Of a DNA stretch of 62,190 nt, positions 1 to 8,770 are shown one piece after another. Where the stretch lies: NCBI RefSeq assembly GCF_014648195.1, contig NZ_BMQQ01000034.1, forward strand, positions 7,468 to 69,657, read 5' to 3'. This DNA comes from Streptomyces purpureus. Lineage in GTDB: Bacteria; Actinomycetota; Actinomycetes; Streptomycetales; Streptomycetaceae. The notes under the pieces are model-generated. The model was given only the letters and a program-made list of their open reading frames with translations, was not told where the DNA came from and did not search any database. A program made the translations under genes and the position numbers. The stretch's first letter is position 1, and each line of letters begins with the position of its first letter.

Positions 1-164
1 GCGCAGCTGCGGTGGGTGACGGCGGGGGCGGGACCCCGCCCAAATCCCCCGCCGGACTCTCGGCCGGAAACCGCCGGAGCAACGCTTTGATTGCCGCGGC
101 GGCGCCGCCCCTCCCCCGCCTATTGACGCTCCCGTCCCCCACGCCCTACCTTTCGTCCAGCCAA

Positions 165-179
165 TAGGAAACTTTCCTA
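165..179. promoter_or_regulatory. Perfect palindromic operator upstream of the ROK repressor (probable CsnR box)
   Basis: TAGGAAACTTTCCTA is a perfect 7-1-7 palindrome ending 7 bases before the ATG at 187. The GAAA-C-TTTC core matches the kind of operator described for the ROK repressor CsnR and for actinomycete chitosanase genes (known from the family). Its place directly ahead of the repressor gene implies autorepression of the whole operon (inference). I saw nothing else in bases 1-164, which are a GC-rich leader without a supportable gene. Confidence 0.75.
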
Positions 180-186
180 ACAGTGC

Positions 187-1413
187 ATGCGTGGCAGCAG
201 TAAGGCAGGTGCATCCGTCATGACCCCCGGCACCCCGCGCGTCTTGCGGGCCATGAACGATCGGGCCGCGCTTGATCTGCTGCTGGAGCATGGGCCGTTG
301 TCGCGGACGCGGATCGGGAAGCTCACCGGGCTGTCCAAGCCGACCGCCTCGCAGTTGCTCGCGCGGCTGGAGGCGGCCGGGCTCGTCGTGGCGACCGGGA
401 CCAGTGAGGGGCGGCCCGGGCCGAGTGCGCAGTTGTACGCGGTCAACGCGCGGGCCGCGTACGCCGCCGGGCTCGATGTGAATCCGCGGCGGATTCTGGC
501 CGCCGTCGCCGATGTGACCGGCGAGACCGTCGGGGAGTTCGAGCTCAGGACGCCCGGGCGGCGGGCCGACGGGGTGGTGCGGCAGGTGGTCGAGGCGCTC
601 GACGGGGCCGTCAAGGCCGCCGGGATCACCCGCGGCGAGGTGCACCGGCTGGTCGTCGGGACGCCGGGGGCCTTCGATCCGTCCACCGGGCGGCTGCGGT
701 ACGCCAGCCATCTGCCCGGCTGGCACGCGCCCACACTCCTGGAGGAGATCGCCGCCGTCCTGCCCATGCCGGTCGAGTACGAGAACGACGTCAACCTCGT
801 GGCCGTCGCCGAGCAGCGGCTCGGCGCCGCCCGCGGGCACGAGGACTTCGTACTGCTGTGGAACGAGGAGGGTCTGGGCGCCGCGCTCGTGCTCGGGGGG
901 CGGCTGCACCGGGGGTTCACCGGCGGTGCCGGTGAGGTCGGTTTCCTGCCGGTGCCGGGGACCCCGCTCGTACGGCAGGTGAGCAAGGCCGGCAGCGGCG
1001 GCTTCCAGGAGCTGGCCGGTGCGCAGGCCGTCGGCCGGATCGCCCGGGAGCTGGGGATCGGCGACGTGCCGCAGGGCCCGCACGCCGAGACCGCCGCGGA
1101 ACTCCTCGCCCGGGCCTCGCGGGCGGAGTCGGGCCCGTACGCCCAGCTGCTCGGCATCTTCGGTACTGGGCTCGCGACCGGTCTCGCCTCCATGGTCGCC
1201 GTCCTCGACCCCGAACTCGTCGTGCTCTCCGGCGGGGCGATCGTGGCCGGCGGGGAACCCCTGCGCGCCCGCGTCCAGGCCGAGCTGTCCGAGCTCGCCG
1301 CGTCCCGGCCGCGGCTCGTCCTCGGCGGCGTACAGCACCAGCCCGTCCTGCGCGGCGCGCTGGAGAGCGCCCTCGCCGCCACCCGCGACGAAGTCTTCGA
1401 CACCTCGCGCTAG
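187..1413 (+). CDS. csnR: ROK-family transcriptional repressor, CsnR-like
   Basis: Product is 408 residues. Residues ~20-70 form a winged helix-turn-helix (LSRTRIGKLTGLSKPTASQL) and the rest is a ROK sugar-kinase-like fold with an acidic/glycine pattern (NDVNLVAVAEQRLGAARG). The kinase part lacks a clear DxGGTK phosphate loop, as expected for a ROK repressor rather than a kinase. An in-frame ATG at 220 (MTPGTPRVLRAM) is a plausible alternative start, so the first 11 residues are uncertain. It is first in a co-directional operon with an ABC sugar importer, a GH4 glycosidase and a BadF-type kinase, the same order as csnR-K of Streptomyces, where CsnR responds to chitosan oligosaccharides. The palindrome just upstream is the likely self-operator. 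Substrate identity is inferred from gene order. Confidence 0.8.
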   Translation: MRGSSKAGASVMTPGTPRVLRAMNDRAALDLLLEHGPLSRTRIGKLTGLSKPTASQLLARLEAAGLVVATGTSEGRPGPSAQLYAVNARAAYAAGLDVNPRRILAAVADVTGETVGEFELRTPGRRADGVVRQVVEALDGAVKAAGITRGEVHRLVVGTPGAFDPSTGRLRYASHLPGWHAPTLLEEIAAVLPMPVEYENDVNLVAVAEQRLGAARGHEDFVLLWNEEGLGAALVLGGRLHRGFTGGAGEVGFLPVPGTPLVRQVSKAGSGGFQELAGAQAVGRIARELGIGDVPQGPHAETAAELLARASRAESGPYAQLLGIFGTGLATGLASMVAVLDPELVVLSGGAIVAGGEPLRARVQAELSELAASRPRLVLGGVQHQPVLRGALESALAATRDEVFDTSR

Positions 1414-1489
1414 ACACCACAACACAAAGGCAACGCACGGCATCACACGGCACCGCCCATCCCCCGCCCCCGTCACAGGGAGAACCGTC

Positions 1490-2827
1490 ATGCCCGTACG
1501 CACCCGCAGAGCCGCCGCCGCTCTCGCCTCGGCCGCTGCCATGGCCCTGTTCACCGCCGCCTGTACGGGGTCGGGCGCCGGCGGCGCGAGTGATGATCCG
1601 AAGGCGAGGACGACCCTGACCTTCTGGCACGGCTGGTCCGCCCCCGGCGAGGTCAAGGCGATCGAGGCGAATGTCCGCTCCTTCGAGAAGAAGTTCCCCC
1701 ACATCAGGGTGAACATCGTCAAGAACATCACCGACGACAAGCTCAACCAGGCGCTGCGCGCGGGTGGTTCGAACGCTCCGGATGTCGTCTCGTCCTTCAC
1801 CACCGACAACGTGGGCCGCTTCTGCACCACCGGCGCGCTCGCGGATCTGAAGCCGTTCCTGGAGAAGTCGAAGATCGACCCGGCCACGACCTTCCTGCCG
1901 CAGATGGCGAAGTACACCGAGCACGACGGCAAGCGCTGCGCGGTGCCGCTGCTCGGCGACGCGTACGGCCTCTACTACAACAAGAAGGCCTTCGCCGAGG
2001 CCGGGATCACCGCCCCGCCGAAGACACTCTCCGAGTTCGACGCCGTCGCCAAGAAGCTCACCAAGACCAAGGGCGACAGCTACGAACAGCTCGGCTTCAT
2101 GCCCAACTTCCAAGGCTACGAGACCACCTTCGAGCACTACGCCACACAGTTCGGCGTCCAGTACTTCGACGCCGACGGCAAGTCCAACCTGGCCCGGGAC
2201 CCCGCCGCGAAGGCCCTGTTCACCTGGCAGAAGAACCTCGCCGCCCAGCTCGGCGGCTTCAGGAAGCTGGAGAAGTTCCGCACCGGCCTCGGCGACGAAT
2301 GGGGCCCCAAGCACCCCTTCCACACCGGCCAGGTCGCCATGCAGCTCGACGGCGAGTGGCGCGGCAAGATGGCCAAGGACGCCGGGCTGCCGTTCGAGAT
2401 CGGCGCGGCGCCGCTGCCCGTACCGGACGACCAGGCCGGCGAGTACGGCAAGGGCTACCTCTCCGGCACGATCCTCGGCATCGCCAACACCAGCAAGAAG
2501 CAGAACGCGGCCTGGGAGCTGGTGAAGTACCTCTCCACCGACACCGACGCGGTCGTCTCCTTCGCCAACGCCATCCACAACGTGCCCTCGACGGTGGCGG
2601 CCCTGAACTCGCCGAAGCTGAACAGCGATCCGCTCTACCGCACGTTCGTGAAGATCGCCCAGCACCCGAAGAGCGCCCACGCGCCCTCCTCCGTCAACGG
2701 CGGAGCGTTCCTGCTCACCGCGCAGGACCTCGGGGTGCGCCACGAGGCGGGCCGTGAGCCGGACCTGGACGCCGGGCTGAGGAAGGCCGACGCGCAGGTC
2801 GACAAGGACAACGAGCAGGCGCGCTGA
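1490..2827 (+). CDS. csnE: ABC transporter extracellular sugar-binding lipoprotein, CsnE-like
   Basis: Product is 445 residues, a family 1 solute-binding protein. The N terminus has twin arginines, a hydrophobic stretch and a lipobox-like LFTAAC, so it should be lipid-anchored on the outer face of the membrane. The body has typical binding-protein blocks (TFWHGWSAPGEVKAIE near the start, GDAYGLYYNKKAF around residue 160). The ATG at 1490 follows a GGGAGAA ribosome-binding site; an open frame extends further upstream but it overlaps csnR and lacks a signal sequence. It ends in an ATGA overlap with the first permease. Role: captures an oligosaccharide, probably glucosamine- or chitosan-derived judging from the operon, for import by the two permeases. 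No ATPase gene is present, so a shared MsiK-type ATPase elsewhere is expected. Confidence 0.85.
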   Translation: MPVRTRRAAAALASAAAMALFTAACTGSGAGGASDDPKARTTLTFWHGWSAPGEVKAIEANVRSFEKKFPHIRVNIVKNITDDKLNQALRAGGSNAPDVVSSFTTDNVGRFCTTGALADLKPFLEKSKIDPATTFLPQMAKYTEHDGKRCAVPLLGDAYGLYYNKKAFAEAGITAPPKTLSEFDAVAKKLTKTKGDSYEQLGFMPNFQGYETTFEHYATQFGVQYFDADGKSNLARDPAAKALFTWQKNLAAQLGGFRKLEKFRTGLGDEWGPKHPFHTGQVAMQLDGEWRGKMAKDAGLPFEIGAAPLPVPDDQAGEYGKGYLSGTILGIANTSKKQNAAWELVKYLSTDTDAVVSFANAIHNVPSTVAALNSPKLNSDPLYRTFVKIAQHPKSAHAPSSVNGGAFLLTAQDLGVRHEAGREPDLDAGLRKADAQVDKDNEQAR

Positions 2828-3798
2828 TGACCGCCGTCCACCCCCGGCCCGCGTCGGCGGGCGGCCCGGGTCAGCGGGCCAGGCGAGCCCGGTCGGCGCT
2901 GCGGACCCTGGGTTTCCTCTCGCCCTGGCTGATCGGGTTCTGCGTCTTCTTCGCGTACCCGCTCGTGTCGACCGTCTACTTCTCCTTCATGAGGTACGAC
3001 GGGTTCGCCCCGCCCACCTGGGTCGGGCTGAAGAACTGGACGTACGTCTTCGCCGACTACCCCTTCTTCTGGCCCGCGCTGCGCAACACGCTGTGGCTGG
3101 TGGTGGTGATGGTGGCCCTGAGAGTCGTCTTCGGACTCGGGGTCGGGCTGCTCATCACCAAGATCAAGACGGGGGCGGGTCTCTTCCGGACCCTGTTCTA
3201 CCTGCCGTATCTCGCGCCGCCGGTCGCCGCCACGGTGGCCTTCGTCTTCCTGCTCAATCCTGGTACGGGACCGGTCAACACGCTCCTGGCCCGGGCCGGG
3301 CTGCCCGAGCCGGGCTGGTTCAACGACCCCGCCTGGTCCAAGCCGTCGCTGACGCTGCTCGCGCTGTGGTGCATCGGCGATCTGATGGTCATCTTCATGG
3401 CCGCGCTGCTGGACGTGCCGAAGGAGCAGTACGAGGCGGCAGAGCTGGACGGCGCCGGGCCCTGGCAGCGGTTCCGCCACGTCACCCTGCCGAACATCTC
3501 GCCGATCGTGCTGTTCGCGGCGGTAACCGGCGTGATCGCGACGATGCAGTACTACACCGAGCCGCTGGTGGCGGCGAAGGTGGCGAGCGGGGTGATCGGC
3601 GGCTCCGGCCAGCAGTTCGAGCCCGGCTATCCGGACCGGTCCACCCTGACCGTGCCCCAGACCGTCTACAACCTCGGCTTCCAGCGCTTCGACACCGGCG
3701 CGGCCTCGGTCGTGGCACTGGTGCTGTTCGCACTCGCGATGGTGTTCACGGCCCTTCTGATGCGCCGGCGCTCCGGCTTCATGCCGGCGGAGGACTGA
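2827..3798 (+). CDS. csnF: ABC sugar transporter permease, MalF type (CsnF-like)
   Basis: Product is 323 residues with about six membrane segments (first LGFLSPWLIGFCVFFAYPLV). The ABC permease EAA loop is near residues 205-225 (EQYEAAELDGAGPWQRFRHV), which contacts the ATPase. It starts at the ATG overlapping the stop of the binding-protein gene by one base, giving translational coupling. It pairs with the downstream MalG-type permease to form the membrane channel. No anomaly seen. Confidence 0.88.
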   Translation: MTAVHPRPASAGGPGQRARRARSALRTLGFLSPWLIGFCVFFAYPLVSTVYFSFMRYDGFAPPTWVGLKNWTYVFADYPFFWPALRNTLWLVVVMVALRVVFGLGVGLLITKIKTGAGLFRTLFYLPYLAPPVAATVAFVFLLNPGTGPVNTLLARAGLPEPGWFNDPAWSKPSLTLLALWCIGDLMVIFMAALLDVPKEQYEAAELDGAGPWQRFRHVTLPNISPIVLFAAVTGVIATMQYYTEPLVAAKVASGVIGGSGQQFEPGYPDRSTLTVPQTVYNLGFQRFDTGAASVVALVLFALAMVFTALLMRRRSGFMPAED

Positions 3799-3801
3799 CC
3801 C

Positions 3802-4704
3802 ATGACATCCATGACCGGCCTGACCCTCTCCGCTCCGAAGGAGCGCGCCGAGGCCGCCGGCGCCCGGCGCTCCGCGCGGCGCCGCGCCGCCCTGGAGTGG
3901 ATCGCGGTCCACTCCCTGGCCGTCGCCGCCGCGCTCTTCTTCATCCTGCCGTTCGTCTTCGTGTTCCTGACCGCCGTGATGAGCGACGACCAGGCCCTCA
4001 CCCGCGACCTGTGGCCGCGTACCTGGGAGTGGGGGAACTTCGCGACCGTCTGGAACACCCCTGGCTTCCTCACCTGGTGGCGCAACACCCTGCTGTACGC
4101 GGGCCTGGGCACCGTCCTCGCGGTCGCCTCCAGCCTGCCCGTCGCCTACGCCCTGGCCAAGTTCCGCTTCCGCGGCCGGAATCTGGCGATGATGCTTGTC
4201 ATCGCGATGATGATGCTGCCTCCGCAGGTCGTCGTCGTGCCCATGTATCTCTTCTGGGCCAAGCAGCTCGATCTCGCGGGCACCCTCTGGCCGCTGATCA
4301 TTCCGTTCGCCTTCGGGAACGCCTTCACCATCTTCCTGCTGCGGCAGTTCCTCCTGACGATCCCCAAGGAGTACACCGAGGCGGCCCGGATCGACGGCTG
4401 CGGGGAGCTGCGCACGCTGGTGCGGATCGTGCTGCCGATGGCGAAGCCGGCGATCGCGGCGGTGGCCCTCTTCCACTTCTTCTACTGCTGGAACGACTAC
4501 TTCGGGCCGCAGATCTACGCATCCGAGAACCCGGCCGCCTGGACGCTCAGCTACGGGCTGGAGTCGTTCAAGGGCGCCCACCAGACCGACTGGAACCTCA
4601 CCATGGCCGCGACCGTGCTGGTCATGGCGCCGGTGATCATCGTCTTCTTCTTCGCGCAGAAGGCCTTCATCGAGGGCGTCACCCTGACCGGAGTGAAGGG
4701 CTAG
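3802..4704 (+). CDS. csnG: ABC sugar transporter permease, MalG type (CsnG-like)
   Basis: Product is 300 residues with six predicted membrane segments. The EAA loop (KEYTEAARIDGCGELRTLVR, about residues 190-210) and the C-terminal FAQKAFIEGVTLTGVKG are typical of MalG-type permeases of the carbohydrate uptake 1 family. It starts three bases after the MalF-type gene and is the second half of the heterodimeric permease. The glycosidase gene follows after 25 bases, so the gene lies in the middle of a single transcript. Confidence 0.88.
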   Translation: MTSMTGLTLSAPKERAEAAGARRSARRRAALEWIAVHSLAVAAALFFILPFVFVFLTAVMSDDQALTRDLWPRTWEWGNFATVWNTPGFLTWWRNTLLYAGLGTVLAVASSLPVAYALAKFRFRGRNLAMMLVIAMMMLPPQVVVVPMYLFWAKQLDLAGTLWPLIIPFAFGNAFTIFLLRQFLLTIPKEYTEAARIDGCGELRTLVRIVLPMAKPAIAAVALFHFFYCWNDYFGPQIYASENPAAWTLSYGLESFKGAHQTDWNLTMAATVLVMAPVIIVFFFAQKAFIEGVTLTGVKG

Positions 4705-4729
4705 CGAAGGGCTAGGGAGTTAGGAAGTC

Positions 4730-5995
4730 ATGAAGCTCACTGTCGTGGGGGGCGGCTCCACCTACACCCCCGAACTGATCGACGGGTTCGCGCGGCTGCG
4801 CGAGACCCTGCCCGTCACCGAACTGGTCCTCGTAGACCCGGCCGCCGACCGTCTGGAGCTCGTCGGGGGGCTCGCCCGGCGGATCTTCGCCAGGCAGGGC
4901 CACGACGGCCGTGTCGTCACCACGAGCGACCTCGACGCGGGCGTGGCCGGCGCCGACGCGGTCCTCCTCCAGCTGCGGGTGGGCGGACAGGCCGCCCGTG
5001 AACAGGACGAGACCTGGCCGCTGGAGTGCGGCTGCGTCGGCCAGGAGACCACCGGCGCCGGCGGTCTCGCCAAGGCGCTGCGGACCGTGCCGGTGGTGCT
5101 CGACATCGCCGAGCGGGTCCGGCGGGCCAACCCCGACGCCTGGATCATCGACTTCACCAACCCGGTGGGGATCGTGACCCGGGCGCTGCTCCAGGCCGGG
5201 CACAAGGCTGTCGGGCTGTGCAACGTGGCCATCGGCTTCCAGCGGAAGTTCGCGGCCCTCCTCGACGTCACCCCCGGCGAGGTGCACCTCGACCATGTGG
5301 GGCTGAACCATCTGACCTGGGAGCTGGGCGCACGGCTCGGCGGGCCGGGCGGAGAGAACGTCCTGCCGAAGCTGCTCGCCGAACACGGGGACACCGTCGC
5401 GGACGATCTGCGGATGCCGCGTGCGCTCGTCGACCGGCTCGGTGTCGTCCCTTCGTACTACCTGCGCTACTTCTACTGCCACGACGAGGTCGTACGGGAG
5501 CTGCGGAGCAAGCCCTCGCGGGCGGCCGAGGTCGCGGCGATGGAGAAGCGGCTCCTGGAGATGTACGGGGACCCGGCACTGGACGAGAAGCCCGCGCTGC
5601 TCGGCAAGCGCGGCGGGGCCTTCTACTCGGAGGCGGCGGTGGACCTGGCCGCGGCCCTGCTGGGCGGCGCCGGATCGCCGTACCAGGTGGTGAACACGTA
5701 CAACAACGGCACGCTGCCCTTCCTGCCGGACGACGCCGTGATCGAGGTCCAGGCGGCGGTGGGCGGCGACGGGGCCGCGCCGCTGGCCGTGCCGGCGCTC
5801 GATCCGCTGTACGCCGGGCTGGTCGCCCAGGTCACGACGTACGAGGACCTGGCGCTGGAGGCGGCGCTGCGCGGCGGCCGTGAGCGGGTGTTCCGGGCGC
5901 TGCTCGCGCATCCGCTGGTGGGGCAGTACGCCTACGCCGAGCAGCTCACCGACCGGCTGATCGCGCACAACCGGGACCATCTGGCGTGGGCGTGA
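4730..5995 (+). CDS. csnH: Glycoside hydrolase family 4 (6-phospho-beta-glucosidase-like), CsnH-like
   Basis: Product is 421 residues. The N-terminal Rossmann motif GGGSTYTPELIDGF binds NAD+. CNVAIGFQRKF and GLNHLTW supply the Cys and His that hold the divalent metal in GH4 enzymes. GH4 enzymes cleave glycosidic bonds by oxidation at C3, elimination and reduction, often on 6-phospho sugars. Here the likely task is intracellular cleavage of the imported oligosaccharide. The ATG at 4730 follows TAGGAAG. The gene overlaps the kinase gene at its end. The annotation of the specific sugar is inference from the operon. Confidence 0.85.
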   Translation: MKLTVVGGGSTYTPELIDGFARLRETLPVTELVLVDPAADRLELVGGLARRIFARQGHDGRVVTTSDLDAGVAGADAVLLQLRVGGQAAREQDETWPLECGCVGQETTGAGGLAKALRTVPVVLDIAERVRRANPDAWIIDFTNPVGIVTRALLQAGHKAVGLCNVAIGFQRKFAALLDVTPGEVHLDHVGLNHLTWELGARLGGPGGENVLPKLLAEHGDTVADDLRMPRALVDRLGVVPSYYLRYFYCHDEVVRELRSKPSRAAEVAAMEKRLLEMYGDPALDEKPALLGKRGGAFYSEAAVDLAAALLGGAGSPYQVVNTYNNGTLPFLPDDAVIEVQAAVGGDGAAPLAVPALDPLYAGLVAQVTTYEDLALEAALRGGRERVFRALLAHPLVGQYAYAEQLTDRLIAHNRDHLAWA

Positions 5996-7047
5996 ACGCG
6001 CCGGGAGCCGAGTCGGGGGCCGCATCGCGACACGCATCTGGCGCCCTTCCGGTGCTCGCGATCGACGCGGGCAACAGCAAGACCGACGTCGCCGTCGTCG
6101 CCCCGGACGGGACCGTGCTCGGCGAGGCCAGGGGCGGCGGGTTCCAGCCGCCGACGGTCGGAGTGGCGGCGGCCGTCGGCGCGCTGGCCGAGACAGTGCA
6201 GCGGGCGGCCGCGGCGGCGGGGGTGTCCGGAACGGGCGGGGCGTCGGGGCCGGGCAGGGCGGTGCGGTTCGCGCACGTCTCCGCGTGCCTGGCCAACGCC
6301 GACTTCCCGGTGGAGGAGCAGGAGTTGGCGGCCGCGCTCGGCGCCAGGGGGTGGGGCGGGTCGGTCTCGGTCCGCAACGACACCTTCGCGATCCTGCGGG
6401 CCGGTGTGGACGAGCCGCGCGGGGTCGCGGTGGTGTGCGGGGCGGGGATCAACTGCGTCGGCATGCTGCCGGACGGCCGCACGGCCCGCTTCCCGTCCGT
6501 CGGCGCGATCTCCGGCGACTGGGGCGGGGGCGGCGGACTGGCCGAGGAAGCGCTGTGGTTCGCGGCGCGCGCGGAGGACGGGCGGGGCGAGCCGACGGAG
6601 CTGGCGCGCGCCCTGCCCGCGCATTTCGGTCTCGCGTCGATGTACGCGCTGATCGAGGCGTTGCATCTGGGCCGGATCCCGTTCGCGCGGCGGCACGAGC
6701 TGACGCCGGTGCTGTTCCGTACGAGCGCGGCCGGTGACCCGGTCGCCCGCTCGCTGGTGGAGCGGCAGGCGGAGGAGGTCGTCGCCCTGGCCTCCGTGGC
6801 GCTCGGGCGGCTCGGGCTCCTCGACGAGGAGGTGCCCGTCCTGCTCGGCGGGAGCGTGCTGGCGGCTCGGCACCGGCAGTTGGACGCGCGGATCGCCGAA
6901 CTCCTCGCGGCGAAGGCCCCGAAGGCGGTGGTACGTGTCGTGACGGCCCCGCCGGTGCTCGGCGCGGCGCTGCTGGGGCTCGACCAGGTGGGCGCGCCGG
7001 CCGCGGCCCGGGCGGCGCTGCGGGCGCACTACGGCGAGACGGGGTGA
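5986..7047 (+). CDS. csnK: BadF/BadG/BcrA/BcrD-family sugar kinase, probable glucosamine or GlcNAc kinase (CsnK-like)
   Basis: Product is 353 residues of the ASKHA superfamily. The first phosphate motif AIDAGNSKTDVAVV is near residues 24-37, adenosine-side glycines appear in VVCGAGINCVG and GDWGGGGGLAEEAL, and LLGGSVLAAR is near the C terminus. The family includes N-acetylglucosamine and glucosamine kinases, fitting the operon. Starts at GTG 5986 or GTG 5992; the latter forms a GTGA overlap with the csnH stop, so coupling is likely either way. The operon ends here; 7048-7259 holds no gene and probably carries the promoter of the next locus. Confidence 0.82.
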   Translation: MGVNAPGAESGAASRHASGALPVLAIDAGNSKTDVAVVAPDGTVLGEARGGGFQPPTVGVAAAVGALAETVQRAAAAAGVSGTGGASGPGRAVRFAHVSACLANADFPVEEQELAAALGARGWGGSVSVRNDTFAILRAGVDEPRGVAVVCGAGINCVGMLPDGRTARFPSVGAISGDWGGGGGLAEEALWFAARAEDGRGEPTELARALPAHFGLASMYALIEALHLGRIPFARRHELTPVLFRTSAAGDPVARSLVERQAEEVVALASVALGRLGLLDEEVPVLLGGSVLAARHRQLDARIAELLAAKAPKAVVRVVTAPPVLGAALLGLDQVGAPAAARAALRAHYGETG

Positions 7048-7259
7048 GAGTCGGGTCCCGCAGCCTCGAACATGGAACCGATCCGGCTCGGGCGGCGTAT
7101 ACACAGTGGGGGTTCGGCCGTGCCGGGGGGTACGAAAGGAACAAGATCGCGTCATTTCCGGTGTGGTCGACGGTTCCTGCGGCCATACTGCTGGCCGGGT
7201 AGTCGTCCCCCGAGCCGCCGGGGGGCGGGCCGACGTCCAGCGACCGAGGGGGAGGTCAC

Positions 7260-8759
7260 GTGACACACCCGCCGAACGGGCACACCGCCTCGGCGCCGAC
7301 GCAGCCGTACGTGCCACCGCAGCCCGCCACGCCACCGTCCGGGGCCACGCCGTCCGTGGCGACACCTGCCGCCTCAGTGCCGTCGTCACCGCCGTCACCG
7401 TCGGCGCCGTCCGGACCCGGGTCACCGCCCGGCGGGCCGGTGCCGCCCGGCGGGCGGGGGGCGTGGGCCGTGGGCAAGGAGCGGCTGCGCGCGGCGGCGA
7501 CGACCGAGCCGGGCCGGCTCCAGATCCTCGGCGCCGTCCTGGCCGTGCTCGTCGTGGTGTTCGGCGCCGTCACCGCCTTCGAGATCTCCGACCGGGCGTC
7601 CTCCGCCGACGACGTGGTCAGCCGAAGTCAGCCGCTGAGCGCCGACGCGGCGAGCATCTACCGCTCGCTGGCGGACGCCGACACGGCCGCCGCGAGCGGC
7701 TTCCTGGCAGGCGCGCAGGAGCCGGCCGAGGTCCACAAGCGGTACACCGACGACATCGCGACGGCGTCCCGGCTGCTGGTCAAGGCAGCGACGAACACGG
7801 ACGGTTCGAGCGAGTCCGCCCGCGAGATAGCGACGCTCAACGAACAGCTGCCGCGCTACACGGGCCTGGTGGAGCGGGCCCGGGCGGCCAACCGCCAGGG
7901 CCTGCCGCTGGGCGGCGCCTATCTGCGGTACGCCAACCAGCAGATGACGACGCAGCTGCTGCCGGCCGCCGAGCGGCTGTACGAGGCCGAGACGAAGCGG
8001 CTGCACGAGGACGACACGTCGGCGCGGGCCTGGCCGTGGCTCTCCCTCGCGGTCGGCGTGATCGCGCTGGGCGCCCTGGTGTGGGCCCAGCGGCGCACGT
8101 ACCTGCGGACCAACCGGGTCTTCAACCACGGGCTGCTCGCCGCGACCGCCGCCTCGACGGTCGTGCTGCTGTGGCTGGCCGTCGGGCACACGGTGGCCCG
8201 CGCCGAGCTGAACGACGCCCGGGAGCACGGCCAGAACTCGCTCCAGGTGCTCAACGACGCGCGGATCAACTCCCTGAAGGCGCGGGCGAACGAGAACCTG
8301 ACGCTGGTGGCGCGGGGCGCGGTCCTCACGGACGACGGCAAGAAGGACAAGTACGAGACGGACTACAGCACGGGCATGGGCAAGCTGGACACGGCGCTCG
8401 CCCAGGCCCGGGAGCTCGCCGACGACGACGCGGGGCGCGATCCGCTGGCGGAGGCGGCGGACCGGGTCGCGCAGTGGAAGCAGCGCCACGCGGGCGCGCG
8501 CGCCACGGACGACGCGGGAGACTACGACGGCGCCCTGGCCAAGGTCATCGGCGCCCAGGACTCCACCGGGCAGTCCTTCGACCAGGTGGACGCGGCGCTG
8601 GAGAAGGCACTCGCCCATGAGCAGCGGGAGTTCACACGTTCCGCCGGTGACGGCCGGGGCGCGCTGAGCGGGCTTCCCGTGGGGGCGGCCGTGCTCGCGG
8701 TGGTGGCCGCCGCGGGGGCCGTCATGGGCATCAACCGCAGGCTGTCGGAGTACCGGTGA
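7260..8759 (+). CDS. glnX: GlnX-like four-helix membrane sensor
   Basis: Product is 499 residues. Residues 1-70 are Pro/Thr/Ser rich and cytoplasmic. Then come a membrane helix at ~88-108, an extracytoplasmic helical domain, two close helices around 257-300, a second extracytoplasmic helical domain, and a last helix near the C terminus (VGAAVLAVVAAAGAVMGIN). This layout, and the neighbouring GlnH and PknG homologues, match mycobacterial GlnX (Rv0412c), which relays amino-acid sensing by periplasmic GlnH to the kinase PknG. Start is GTG 7260 after a strong GAGGGGGAGG. The stop is followed 11 bases later by the GlnH ATG. Ligand and signalling are inferred from the mycobacterial system. Confidence 0.78.
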   Translation: MTHPPNGHTASAPTQPYVPPQPATPPSGATPSVATPAASVPSSPPSPSAPSGPGSPPGGPVPPGGRGAWAVGKERLRAAATTEPGRLQILGAVLAVLVVVFGAVTAFEISDRASSADDVVSRSQPLSADAASIYRSLADADTAAASGFLAGAQEPAEVHKRYTDDIATASRLLVKAATNTDGSSESAREIATLNEQLPRYTGLVERARAANRQGLPLGGAYLRYANQQMTTQLLPAAERLYEAETKRLHEDDTSARAWPWLSLAVGVIALGALVWAQRRTYLRTNRVFNHGLLAATAASTVVLLWLAVGHTVARAELNDAREHGQNSLQVLNDARINSLKARANENLTLVARGAVLTDDGKKDKYETDYSTGMGKLDTALAQARELADDDAGRDPLAEAADRVAQWKQRHAGARATDDAGDYDGALAKVIGAQDSTGQSFDQVDAALEKALAHEQREFTRSAGDGRGALSGLPVGAAVLAVVAAAGAVMGINRRLSEYR

Positions 8760-8770
8760 GAGGAGGAGAG

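Noticed and set aside
1019..1489. Upstream extension of the sugar-binding protein
   Set aside because: It overlaps the repressor gene, and the signal peptide and ribosome-binding site lie at 1490.
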